Positions 1-7,949 of a stretch of 64,000 nucleotides of DNA are shown piece by piece; the stretch's first letter is position 1; each line of letters begins with the position of its first letter. A program made the position numbers and the translations under genes. The notes beneath the pieces were generated by a model, which ran no database searches, had not been told where the DNA came from, and saw only the letters and a program-made list of their open reading frames with translations. Source of the DNA: Devosia marina (GTDB taxonomy: Bacteria; Pseudomonadota; Alphaproteobacteria; Rhizobiales; Devosiaceae); assembly GCF_009758415.1 (NCBI RefSeq), contig NZ_WQRF01000003.1:62001-126000 (forward strand), in the 5' to 3' direction.

Positions 1-290
1 AACAGTGCGCACTTGGGCCAAAGAAGCTACCAAAGCCGCTTTTCGCCAAACTGCCGTCAGCAAAATTCGCAGCCCACGCCGCAAGCTCGAAGGTCACGTC
101 TGACGGGCTCGCGCCCACCCACGGTCCAAGTGGCTCCCCAGCATTAAGACATCCCGATACCGGGCATAAGCTCGTCGAACAGCGACTTTGCTCATACCCC
201 CGGCCTCAGCTGCTAAGAACCGCGTTTCAGGGCCATCTGACGCACGTACGGCATGAATCTGCGTAAAAGCCTGCTTGACTCGCACGCCAA
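1..290 (-). other. Left-edge stretch without a confident gene
   Basis: No complete gene is supported here. On the minus strand one frame is open from 285 to 94 (63 residues from ATG or a nearby GTG) and contains a segment around residues 24-45 faintly like a GntR-type winged helix (SKVAVRRAYARYRD). A second minus frame is open from about 204 to the left edge with a plausible protein composition, and the two overlap. This could be a regulator gene broken by frameshifts, or simply non-coding DNA upstream of the polyol operon. A regulator next to smoE would be typical, but I cannot assign one. Confidence 0.2.
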
Positions 291-294
291 TAAA

Positions 295-332
295 GTGAAC
301 ATTTGCTCACATAAGAGACAAATGCCCGTCTC
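295..332 (+). promoter_or_regulatory. Operator-like inverted repeats before smoE
   Basis: Two short inverted repeats lie just upstream of smoE: GTGA (295-298) with TCAC (307-310), and GAGAC (315-319) with GTCTC (328-332), each with an 8-base spacer. A strong ribosome site GGGAGG (339-344) precedes the ATG at 351 by six bases. The repeats are plausible binding sites for a polyol-responsive regulator. They are short, so chance is possible. Confidence 0.35.
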
Positions 333-350
333 GTATCTGGGAGGATATTC

Positions 351-1661
351 ATGAAACTGACACCGCTTTTCGCGGGCGTTTTGACGCTCGCCCTTGTCGG
401 CACCGCTTCTGCACAGACGCTCACCATTGCCACCGTGAACAATGGCGACATGATCCGCATGCAGGGCCTGTCGAGCGCCTTCACCGAAGAAACCGGCATC
501 GAGCTGAACTGGGTGGTTCTGGAAGAGAACACACTGCGCCAGAACGTGACGACGGACATCGCCACCAATGGCGGCCAGTACGACATCATGACCATCGGCA
601 CCTACGAGGCCCCGATCTGGGCCAAGCAGGGTTGGCTCAAGCCACTCGATGGCCTGACGGCGGACGCCGAATACGATGTTGACGACCTGCTGCCGCCGAT
701 CCGCGACGGACTGAGCGTTGACGGCAAGCTCTATGCCGCACCGTTCTATGGCGAGAGCTCCTTCATCATGTATCGCACCGATCTGATGGAAAAAGCGGGC
801 CTCACGATGCCGGAAGCACCGACCTGGGAGTTCATCGGTGAAGCCGCACGCGCCATGACCGACCGGAATAACGACATCAACGGCGTCTGCCTGCGTGGCA
901 AGGCAGGCTGGGGTGAAAACACTGCCTTCCTGACCACCATGTCGAATTCCTTCGGGGCGCGCTGGTTCAATGAAAACTGGCAGCCGCAGTTCGACAGCCC
1001 TGAGTGGAAAGAGACGATAGAGACCTATCTCAGCCTCATGGCGGATGCGGGACCGTCCGGCGCATCCTCAAATGGCTTCAACGAGAACCTGACCCTGTTC
1101 CAGCAGGGTAAGTGCGGCATGTGGATTGATGCTACCGTTGCAGCCTCGTTCGTCACCAACCCTGAAGAATCCACGGTGGCAGACAAGGTCGGCTTCGCGC
1201 TGGCCCCAGACACTGGCAAGGGCAAACGCGCCAATTGGCTCTGGTCTTGGGCGTTGGCCATTCCAGCATCTTCACAAAACGCAGATGCTGCCGAACAGTT
1301 TATCGGCTGGGCAACTGACAAGGACTATCTTGAAACGGTCGCGGCCGAAGAAGGCTGGGCAAATGTGCCTCCCGGCACGCGAACTTCCCTTTATGAGAAT
1401 CCGAACTATCAGGAAGCCGCGCCCTTCGCGCAGATGACCCTGGACTCGATCAACGCCGCTGATCCGACTAATCCGACGGTCGATCCGGTGCCTTATGTTG
1501 GCGTGCAGTTCGTGGCCATCCCCGAATTTGCTGGCATCGGCACCAATGTCGGTCAGCTCTTCTCGGCAGCGCTCGCCGGTCAGATGTCCGCCGATGACGC
1601 CCTGGCCCAGGCCCAGGACGCCGTAACCCGCGACATGACCCGCGCCGGTTATATCAAATAA
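351..1661 (+). CDS. smoE: Polyol ABC transporter, periplasmic substrate-binding protein
   Basis: A 436-residue family-1 extracellular solute-binding protein that captures sugar alcohols (sorbitol, mannitol) in the periplasm and delivers them to SmoFGK. Residues 1-21 form a Sec signal peptide ending ASA before QTL. The mature part has the two-lobe binding-protein layout expected of the family, and the length is normal. The start is set by GGGAGG six bases upstream. It is first in an operon with two permeases, an MsmK/UgpC-type ATPase, mannitol 2-dehydrogenase and a sugar kinase; these neighbours make a polyol the likely ligand. The 276-base gap to smoF is rich in hairpins. The exact polyol is inferred from context. 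Confidence 0.9.
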   Translation: MKLTPLFAGVLTLALVGTASAQTLTIATVNNGDMIRMQGLSSAFTEETGIELNWVVLEENTLRQNVTTDIATNGGQYDIMTIGTYEAPIWAKQGWLKPLDGLTADAEYDVDDLLPPIRDGLSVDGKLYAAPFYGESSFIMYRTDLMEKAGLTMPEAPTWEFIGEAARAMTDRNNDINGVCLRGKAGWGENTAFLTTMSNSFGARWFNENWQPQFDSPEWKETIETYLSLMADAGPSGASSNGFNENLTLFQQGKCGMWIDATVAASFVTNPEESTVADKVGFALAPDTGKGKRANWLWSWALAIPASSQNADAAEQFIGWATDKDYLETVAAEEGWANVPPGTRTSLYENPNYQEAAPFAQMTLDSINAADPTNPTVDPVPYVGVQFVAIPEFAGIGTNVGQLFSAALAGQMSADDALAQAQDAVTRDMTRAGYIK

Positions 1662-1680
1662 GGCTTCCTCCAAAGCCTCG

Positions 1681-1705
1681 ACGGCCGGAACCTCTTTTCG
1701 GCCGT
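1681..1705 (+). other. Hairpin after smoE, no U-run
   Basis: A perfect 7-bp stem (ACGGCCG at 1681-1687, CGGCCGT at 1699-1705) with an 11-base loop lies 20 bases after the smoE stop. No T-run follows, so it is not a canonical terminator. It fits an mRNA-end stabiliser or a partial attenuator that keeps binding-protein mRNA above permease mRNA. Confidence 0.6.
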
Positions 1706-1820
1706 CCTCTTCCGGACCCTATGCACGGATTGTTCGTCCTCCCTTGCATCTGCGTCCCGAACGGGAGCCGCCCGGCAAACTCGTCCCCCTCAGGACGCCG
1801 GACGGCTCCATCCCCGGCAC

Positions 1821-1876
1821 TGCGGCTGCGCCGCAGGCTGGCGGGCCTGATCCGATGGCCACCTCAAGGTGACCAT
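1821..1876 (+). other. Two more hairpins in the smoE-smoF gap
   Basis: TGCGGC (1821-1826) pairs with GCCGCA (1830-1835) across a 3-base loop. ATGGCCACCT (1855-1864) pairs with AGGTGACCAT (1867-1876) with one mismatch and a 2-base loop. Together with the hairpin at 1681-1705 they make this long intra-operon gap strongly structured. No small gene with a good ribosome site was found in it. Confidence 0.45.
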
Positions 1877-1937
1877 CCGATGAGGACCGATGGACCCGAA
1901 CAAATCGGGCCAACCTGATCGGCCCTGGGAGGAATGG

Positions 1938-2810
1938 ATGGCGACCCGGCAAACCCGCACCCTGGCGCGCACCATGATGGCACCAGCCGTCATTGTGCTT
2001 CTGATCTGGATGGCCGTGCCGCTGGCCATGACCATCTGGTTCTCGTTTCAGAATTATAGCCTGATCAACCCGATGATGACCGGCTTTGCCGGATGGGGAA
2101 ACTATGAATACGTCATAGGCGACCCCAGCTTCACCCAGGCGCTGGTCAATACGCTTCTGCTGGTTGGCGGGGTGCTGCTGATCACCGTGATCGGCGGCAC
2201 GTTCCTGGCGCTGCTGCTCGATCAGCCGATCTGGGGCCAGGGCGTTTTGCGCATCCTGGTCATCTCCCCCTTCTTCGTCATGCCGCCGGTCGCCGCGCTG
2301 ATCTGGAAGAACGGCTTCATGCATCCCGGCTATGGCATGCTCGGGCACCTGTTCAAGGCCCTCGGCCTCGAGCCGGTGGACTGGTTCGCGCAATATCCGC
2401 TGTTTTCGGTGATCGTCATCGTCGCCTGGCAGTGGCTGCCTTTTGCCACGCTCATCCTGCTCACCGCATTGCAGTCGCTCTCCGAGGAGCAGCGCGAGGC
2501 CGCCGAAATGGATGGCGCCAATGCGGTCAACCGCTTCCGCTATATCATCCTGCCGCACATGGCCCGGGCGATCACCATCGTGATCCTGATCCAGACCATT
2601 TTCCTGCTCGGCATCTTTGCGGAGATCCGCGTCACCACCGGCGGTGGGCCGGGCTATGCCTCGACCAATATCGCTTTCCTGGTGTTCCGCACCGGTATTT
2701 TGTCCAATGACATCGGCGCCGGTTCCGCCGGTGGCGTGGTCGCGGTCATCATCGCCAACATCGTCGCCATCTTCCTGATGCGCGCCGTCGGCAAGAACCT
2801 GGACGCGTAA
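1938..2810 (+). CDS. smoF: Polyol ABC transporter permease, first subunit
   Basis: A MalF/UgpA-type inner-membrane permease of about 290 residues with roughly six membrane segments. Near the C-terminal half it carries the EAA-loop pattern (EAAEMDGANAVNRFRYIILP), which docks on the ATPase. I prefer the ATG at 1938, preceded by GGGAGG about five bases upstream, over an upstream in-frame ATG at 1890 that would add 16 hydrophilic residues with no ribosome site. It pairs with the next permease to form the channel for the SmoE ligand. The next gene starts 12 bases downstream. Confidence 0.9.
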   Translation: MATRQTRTLARTMMAPAVIVLLIWMAVPLAMTIWFSFQNYSLINPMMTGFAGWGNYEYVIGDPSFTQALVNTLLLVGGVLLITVIGGTFLALLLDQPIWGQGVLRILVISPFFVMPPVAALIWKNGFMHPGYGMLGHLFKALGLEPVDWFAQYPLFSVIVIVAWQWLPFATLILLTALQSLSEEQREAAEMDGANAVNRFRYIILPHMARAITIVILIQTIFLLGIFAEIRVTTGGGPGYASTNIAFLVFRTGILSNDIGAGSAGGVVAVIIANIVAIFLMRAVGKNLDA

Positions 2811-2822
2811 GGAGACACGATC

Positions 2823-3653
2823 ATGGCCCGCAACGCATCCGTTCAGACCAAAGTCGGCTTCACAGTGCTTGCATGGACCGTGGCCCTGCTGCTGTTTTCG
2901 CCCATCCTGTGGACTATCGTCACCGCCTTCAAGACCGAGGCCGAAGCGATCGCCACCCCACCCACTTTCCTGCCCCTGACCTTTACGCTCGACAATTTCG
3001 GCGATGTGCAGGACCGCTCGGACTATATCAAGCACGCCTGGAACTCGATCCTGGTGTCGGTCGGCTCGACCCTTTTGGGCCTCGTCATCGCCATTCCGGC
3101 GGCCTGGTCGATGGCCTTTGCGCCGACCAAGCGCACCAAGGACATTTTGATGTGGATGCTCTCCACCAAGATGATGCCTGCCGTTGGCGTGCTGATCCCG
3201 ATCTATCTGATTTTCCGCGATCTGCGCCTGCTCGACACCGTGCATGGCCTGACCATCATCATGACGCTGATCAACCTGCCGATCATCATCTGGATGCTCT
3301 ACACCTATTTCAAGGAAATCCCGGTCGATATTCTCGAAGCTGCCCGCATGGATGGCGCCGAGCTGTGGAACGAGATCGTCCATGTATTGGTGCCCATGGC
3401 CATTCCCGGGATCGCCTCGACCCTGCTGCTCAATGTGATTTTGGCCTGGAACGAGGCCTTCTGGACCATCACCCTGACCTCGGGCCGGGCCGGCACATTG
3501 ACCGCCTTTATCTCGTCTTTCTCATCACCCCAGGGCCTGTTCCTGGCCAAGCTTTCGGCCGCGTCTCTCCTGGCCATCGCACCAATCCTGCTGCTGGGCT
3601 GGTTCAGCCAGAAGCAGCTCGTCCGCGGCCTCACCTTCGGCGCCGTCAAGTAA
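2823..3653 (+). CDS. smoG: Polyol ABC transporter permease, second subunit
   Basis: A 276-residue MalG/UgpE-type permease. A first membrane helix covers about residues 13-32, and the EAA loop ([20 protein letters not shown]) lies in the C-terminal third, as usual for the family. A good AAGGAG ribosome site sits 9 bases before the ATG. It forms the heterodimeric membrane channel with SmoF. The following ATPase gene begins 13 bases after the stop, so the three are surely co-transcribed. Confidence 0.92.
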   Translation: MARNASVQTKVGFTVLAWTVALLLFSPILWTIVTAFKTEAEAIATPPTFLPLTFTLDNFGDVQDRSDYIKHAWNSILVSVGSTLLGLVIAIPAAWSMAFAPTKRTKDILMWMLSTKMMPAVGVLIPIYLIFRDLRLLDTVHGLTIIMTLINLPIIIWMLYTYFKEIPVDILEAARMDGAELWNEIVHVLVPMAIPGIASTLLLNVILAWNEAFWTITLTSGRAGTLTAFISSFSSPQGLFLAKLSAASLLAIAPILLLGWFSQKQLVRGLTFGAVK

Positions 3654-3666
3654 AGGGCTTTACGAA

Positions 3667-4677
3667 ATGGGTTCCATCACGCTCGAACACGTCAACAAGT
3701 CCTTCGGTGAAGTCGAAATCATCCCCGACATTTCGCTTGAAATCGAGGACGGCGAATTCGTTGTCTTTGTCGGCCCCTCGGGCTGCGGCAAATCTACCCT
3801 GCTGCGCTTGATCGCGGGGCTTGAGGACACCACCTCGGGTCATATCAAACTCGATGGCGAGGACGTCACCGGCGCACCGCCCGCCCGGCGCGGTCTGGCC
3901 ATGGTGTTCCAGTCCTATGCGCTCTATCCGCATATGAGCGTGCGCGACAACATCGCCTTCCCGCTCAAAATGGCCAAGATGCCGCAAGCCGAGATCGACA
4001 AGAAGGTCGAGTATGCAGCCCGCACGCTCAATCTCGGCTCCTATCTCGACCGCCGCCCGCGGGCCCTGTCCGGTGGCCAACGCCAGCGCGTTGCGATTGG
4101 CCGCGCCATCGTGCGCGAACCCAAGGCGTTCCTGTTCGACGAGCCCTTGTCGAACCTCGACGCGGCGCTGCGCGTTAACATGCGGCTCGAAATCACTGAA
4201 CTGCACCAGCAGCTCAAGACCACCATGATCTATGTGACCCACGACCAGGTGGAAGCCATGACCATGGCCGACCGGATCGTGGTGCTGAATGCGGGTAATG
4301 TCGAGCAATTCGGCTCCCCGCTCGAACTCTACAAGAGGCCCGCCAACCGCTTTGTGGCCGGCTTTATTGGCTCGCCCAAGATGAATTTCGTCGATGGTCC
4401 CGAGGCCGAAAAGCACAATGCACACTCCATCGGCGTACGGCCTGAGCACTTTACGCTCTCGACCACCGCCGGAGCTGGGCAATGGGCCGGCACGGTCAAT
4501 GTCGCCGAACAGCTCGGTTCCGATACCTTCCTGCATGTCGAGGTCGAGGGCCTCGGCCTGATGACGGTTCGTACCGATGGCGAACAGACCTTCCGCCATG
4601 GCGACAAGGTCTATCTCACGCCCGACGCCAACCGCATCTACCGCTTCGACGCGGCCGGGCTGGCACTCCAGGACTAA
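3667..4677 (+). CDS. smoK: Polyol ABC transporter ATP-binding protein (MalK/UgpC type)
   Basis: A 336-residue ATPase that powers SmoEFG. It shows Walker [10 protein letters not shown] (36-44), signature LSGGQ (134-138), Walker B FLFDEP (155-160) and an H-loop in VTHDQVEAM. After about residue 235 comes the OB-fold (TOBE-like) regulatory domain found in sugar importers of the MalK class, which can also serve as a docking site for regulation. Length is slightly short for the family (usually about 330-370). It is directly followed by the dehydrogenase gene, whose ATG lies 5 bases after the stop. Confidence 0.92.
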   Translation: MGSITLEHVNKSFGEVEIIPDISLEIEDGEFVVFVGPSGCGKSTLLRLIAGLEDTTSGHIKLDGEDVTGAPPARRGLAMVFQSYALYPHMSVRDNIAFPLKMAKMPQAEIDKKVEYAARTLNLGSYLDRRPRALSGGQRQRVAIGRAIVREPKAFLFDEPLSNLDAALRVNMRLEITELHQQLKTTMIYVTHDQVEAMTMADRIVVLNAGNVEQFGSPLELYKRPANRFVAGFIGSPKMNFVDGPEAEKHNAHSIGVRPEHFTLSTTAGAGQWAGTVNVAEQLGSDTFLHVEVEGLGLMTVRTDGEQTFRHGDKVYLTPDANRIYRFDAAGLALQD

Positions 4678-4682
4678 CCGAC

Positions 4683-6158
4683 ATGACCACCAGGCTTTCC
4701 ACTGCAACGCTTCCAGCGATCAAGACTGCGGTCACCCCGGCCTATAACCGCGCCGATCTCACCGCCGGCATTGTGCATTTCGGCGTCGGCAATTTTCATC
4801 GCGCTCATCAGGCCGTCTATCTCGACGCGCTGTTCAATCTGGGCGAGGGGCACGACTGGGCGCTGGTAGGGGCCGGCGTGCGCGCAGCCGATGAGGCAAT
4901 GCGGCAAAAGCTGATGGGGCAGGACTGGTTCACCACCGTGGTCGAGCAAGAGGCGGAGACCAGCACGGCGCAAGTCACCGGCGCCATGATCGACTATCTG
5001 CCGCCCGGCGACAGCGCCGCCGTCATTTCCAGGCTAGCGGATCCGGCCATCCGCATCGTCTCGCTGACCATTACCGAGGGCGGCTACTATATCGACCCGG
5101 CCAGCCAGACATTCGATCCAACGCATCCCGACATTGCGTATGACGCGGCCCATTTCGACGCGCCGAAAACCGCGTTCGGTCTGATCCTGGCGGGTCTGGT
5201 TAAACGTCGAGAGGCCGGCATTGTCCCCTTCACGGTAATGAGCTGCGACAATATTCCGGGCAATGGCCACGTCACCGAGAATGCGGTCGCCGGTCTGGCC
5301 ACGCTGATCCACCCGGAGCTGGCCGAATGGGTCAAGACCTCGGTCGCCTTCCCCAATGGCATGGTGGACCGCATCACCCCCGCCACCTCGGACCGCGAGA
5401 AGACACTGCTCGCCGATAATTTTGGCATTGAAGACGCCTGGCCGGTGTTCTGCGAAAGCTTCAAGCAATGGGTGCTCGAAGACAATTTTCCCGCCGGGCG
5501 CCCGGCGCTGGAAAAGGTCGGTGTGCAGTTCGTGCCCGACGTCGCGCCCTACGAGCATATGAAAATCCGCATTCTCAATGGCGGCCATGCCACCATTGCC
5601 TATCCGGCTGGCCTGCTCGACATTCATTATGTGCACGAGGCAATGGAGCACCCGCTGGTCTCCGCCTTTCTCAAGAAGGTGGAAGCCGAAGAGATCATTC
5701 CAGTCGTGCCGCCTGTGCCCGATACCGATCTCGACGCCTATTTCGCGCTTTGCGAGCGACGCTTTGCCAATCCCAAGATCGGCGACACAGTGCGGCGCCT
5801 GGCGCTCGATGGCTCCAACCGGCAGCCCAAATTCATCATCCCCTCGGCGCTCGATCGTATTCGCGACGGCCAGAGCGTGACCGGCCTGGCGCTCGTCTCG
5901 GCTCTGTGGTGCCGCTACTGCTTCGGCACCACCGATAGCGGCGCGGTAATCGAGCCGAACGATCCGAATTGGGACCGGCTCAACGCCCAGGCCATCAAGG
6001 CCAAGGATAACCCCAAAGCCTGGCTCGAAATGGCCGACATTTATGGTGATCTGGCCAAGGCTCCTGACTTTGTTGCCGCGTTCACCAAGGCCCTGAACGC
6101 GTTGTGGATGCAGGGCACCGCACGGACGCTCGAGCGGTATCTGGCGGATCAGCACTAG
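4683..6158 (+). CDS. mtlK: Mannitol 2-dehydrogenase (polyol-specific long-chain dehydrogenase)
   Basis: A 491-residue cytosolic NAD-dependent enzyme that oxidises D-mannitol to D-fructose (and often arabitol or sorbitol). The N-terminal nucleotide-binding motif is GVGNFHRAH (34-42). The catalytic set of the polyol long-chain dehydrogenases is intact: K294, N299 and H302 in MKIRILNGGH. Length matches the family. The start at 4683 lies directly behind the transporter ATPase gene. Together with SmoEFGK it forms an uptake-and-oxidation pathway. Substrate preference among mannitol, arabitol and sorbitol cannot be read from sequence alone. Confidence 0.9.
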   Translation: MTTRLSTATLPAIKTAVTPAYNRADLTAGIVHFGVGNFHRAHQAVYLDALFNLGEGHDWALVGAGVRAADEAMRQKLMGQDWFTTVVEQEAETSTAQVTGAMIDYLPPGDSAAVISRLADPAIRIVSLTITEGGYYIDPASQTFDPTHPDIAYDAAHFDAPKTAFGLILAGLVKRREAGIVPFTVMSCDNIPGNGHVTENAVAGLATLIHPELAEWVKTSVAFPNGMVDRITPATSDREKTLLADNFGIEDAWPVFCESFKQWVLEDNFPAGRPALEKVGVQFVPDVAPYEHMKIRILNGGHATIAYPAGLLDIHYVHEAMEHPLVSAFLKKVEAEEIIPVVPPVPDTDLDAYFALCERRFANPKIGDTVRRLALDGSNRQPKFIIPSALDRIRDGQSVTGLALVSALWCRYCFGTTDSGAVIEPNDPNWDRLNAQAIKAKDNPKAWLEMADIYGDLAKAPDFVAAFTKALNALWMQGTARTLERYLADQH

Positions 6159-6239
6159 GTTTTGCCTCTGCCTCTCTCCCTCTAGTCGCTGTCAATCCCA
6201 TTCGCTATGGTCCGCCCGGACCGAACATACGAGGGCGGC

Positions 6240-7826
6240 GTGTCGCAGGACTTCCTGGTGGGTGTGGATGTGGGAACCGGCAGCGCCCGGGCCGGTGTCT
6301 TCACGCGCGATGGCCAGTTCCTTGGTCGGCATGAAGTGCCTATTCTCATGCGGCGCACCGACGCCAATTTCGCCGAGCATGACAGTGGCCAGATCTGGCA
6401 GGCCGTGTGTGAAGCAGTCCGCGAGGCCATGTCGATAGCGGATGTGAAGCCCGAGAATGTCTCCGGCATCGCCTTTGATGCCACCTGCTCGCTGGTGGTG
6501 CGGGACGCTTCCGGCGCGCCGGTCACTGTTTCGCGTGATGGCGAAGACCGCTGGGATACCATTGTCTGGCTCGACCATCGGGCGCTTGACGAGGCCGACG
6601 AGTGCACCCGCACCGGCCATGAGGTACTGCACTATGCCGGTGGCGTCATGTCGCCGGAAATGGAAGTGCCCAAGCTGATGTGGCTCAAGCGGCATCTGCC
6701 ACAAAGCTGGAACCGCGCCGGGCAGATGTTCGACCTGGCCGATTTCTTGTCCTGGCAAGCAACGGGCTCACTGGCTCGCTCGCAATCGACCCTCACCTGC
6801 AAATGGACTTATCTGGGCCACGATGCACAAAGCTGGCGGCAGGATTTTCTCGCCAGGGTCGGACTTGAAGACCTGCTGGAAAAGGCGGCTCTGCCACAAA
6901 AAGCCAGCCCGGTGGGCACCGATCTCGGACCGCTGACGCCCGAGGCCGCAGATCAGCTCGGCCTCACCACGACCTGCAGGGTCGGTGCCGGCCTGATCGA
7001 TGCCCATGCCGGAGCCCTGGGGGTGCTCGGCGCCTTCACCGCCGATGTCGAGACCATCGACCGGCACCTGGCGCTGATCGCCGGAACCTCGAGCTGCGTC
7101 ATGGCGCTTTCGGCCGAGGACCGGCCGACCTCGGGCGTCTGGGGTCCTTATTACGGCGCCGTGCTGCCAGGTGTCTGGCTTAATGAAGGCGGTCAGTCCG
7201 CCACCGGCGCGCTGCTCGACCACATCATACTCTGGCACAGCGCCGGGGGTGAGCCGACCCGCGACAAGCATCTGGCGATCTGCAACCGGGTGATGGAACT
7301 GCGAGAAAGCGAGGGGCTGGCCCTGGCTGACCGCCTGCACGTGTTGCCGGACTTTCACGGCAATCGCTCGCCATTGGGCGATCCGTCAGCGCTGGGCGTG
7401 ATCTCCGGGCTGACACTCGACAGCGACTTTGACAGCCTCTGCAGGCTCTATTGGCGCAGCTGCGTTTCCATTGCGCTGGGCGTGCGGCATATTCTCGATA
7501 CTCTCAACACCAAGGGCTATGCCATCGACACGCTGCACATCACCGGCGGCCACACCCGCAACCCGCTGCTGATGGAGCTTTACGCCGATGCAACCGGCTG
7601 CACCGTGGTCGAGCCTTCGACGCCGGATGCGACCCTGCTCGGCATGGCCATGGTCGCCGCCAATGCAGCCGGGCTCTATTCGAGCCTCGATCAGGCGTGT
7701 CTGGCCATGCAGCAAGGCGGCACCGCCCGCGCGCCCAAGGTCGAAGCTCGGGCGCAATTCGACCGCGACTACCGCATTTTCCTTGAAATGCTCAAACAGC
7801 GCCAAGTCATCGACGCACTAGACTAG
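6240..7826 (+). CDS. FGGY-family pentulose kinase (D-ribulokinase-like)
   Basis: A carbohydrate kinase of about 528 residues of the FGGY superfamily. The N-terminal phosphate loop is GVDVGTGSARAGVF, and the C-terminal half has the adenosine-binding stretch ITGGHTRNPLL. The overall pattern (SGIAFDATCSLVV, WLDHRA) matches the FGGY_YDR109C / D-ribulokinase subfamily rather than xylulokinase. I prefer the GTG at 6240 (start VSQDFLVGVDVG) because homologues begin there; an ATG at 6207 would add 11 residues. It would phosphorylate the ketose produced by the dehydrogenase, for example ribulose or xylulose from a pentitol. Fructose from mannitol would need a different kinase, so the operon may handle pentitols too. 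Confidence 0.85.
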   Translation: MSQDFLVGVDVGTGSARAGVFTRDGQFLGRHEVPILMRRTDANFAEHDSGQIWQAVCEAVREAMSIADVKPENVSGIAFDATCSLVVRDASGAPVTVSRDGEDRWDTIVWLDHRALDEADECTRTGHEVLHYAGGVMSPEMEVPKLMWLKRHLPQSWNRAGQMFDLADFLSWQATGSLARSQSTLTCKWTYLGHDAQSWRQDFLARVGLEDLLEKAALPQKASPVGTDLGPLTPEAADQLGLTTTCRVGAGLIDAHAGALGVLGAFTADVETIDRHLALIAGTSSCVMALSAEDRPTSGVWGPYYGAVLPGVWLNEGGQSATGALLDHIILWHSAGGEPTRDKHLAICNRVMELRESEGLALADRLHVLPDFHGNRSPLGDPSALGVISGLTLDSDFDSLCRLYWRSCVSIALGVRHILDTLNTKGYAIDTLHITGGHTRNPLLMELYADATGCTVVEPSTPDATLLGMAMVAANAAGLYSSLDQACLAMQQGGTARAPKVEARAQFDRDYRIFLEMLKQRQVIDALD

Positions 7827-7827
7827 C

Positions 7828-7842
7828 GCCGCCATTGGCGGC
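7828..7842 (+). other. Weak hairpin after the polyol operon
   Basis: GCCGCC (7828-7833) pairs with GGCGGC (7837-7842) over a 3-base loop immediately after the kinase stop. No T-run follows, so it is only a candidate for a processing or Rho-dependent end. The rest of the gap to 7950 shows nothing I recognise. Confidence 0.3.
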
Positions 7843-7949
7843 CGCTGATGCCCCGGCGCATGCAGCGCCTATCCACGCGTCGCAATCCCCGATAAGCTCC
7901 TTTCCGGGAAGCCAAAATCCGTGGCCTAAAAGCGAGCGACAGAAGCTGC

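Noticed and set aside
1687..1712. GGAAC in the smoE-smoF gap as another EcfG promoter
   Set aside because: No CGTT or similar element at 16-17 bases; the GGAAC is part of a hairpin.
1719..3383. Very long antisense open frame (554 residues) over smoF and smoG
   Set aside because: It is rich in His, Gln, Asp and Gly, has no family resemblance, and lies opposite two clear permease genes; GC-rich codon usage creates such frames.
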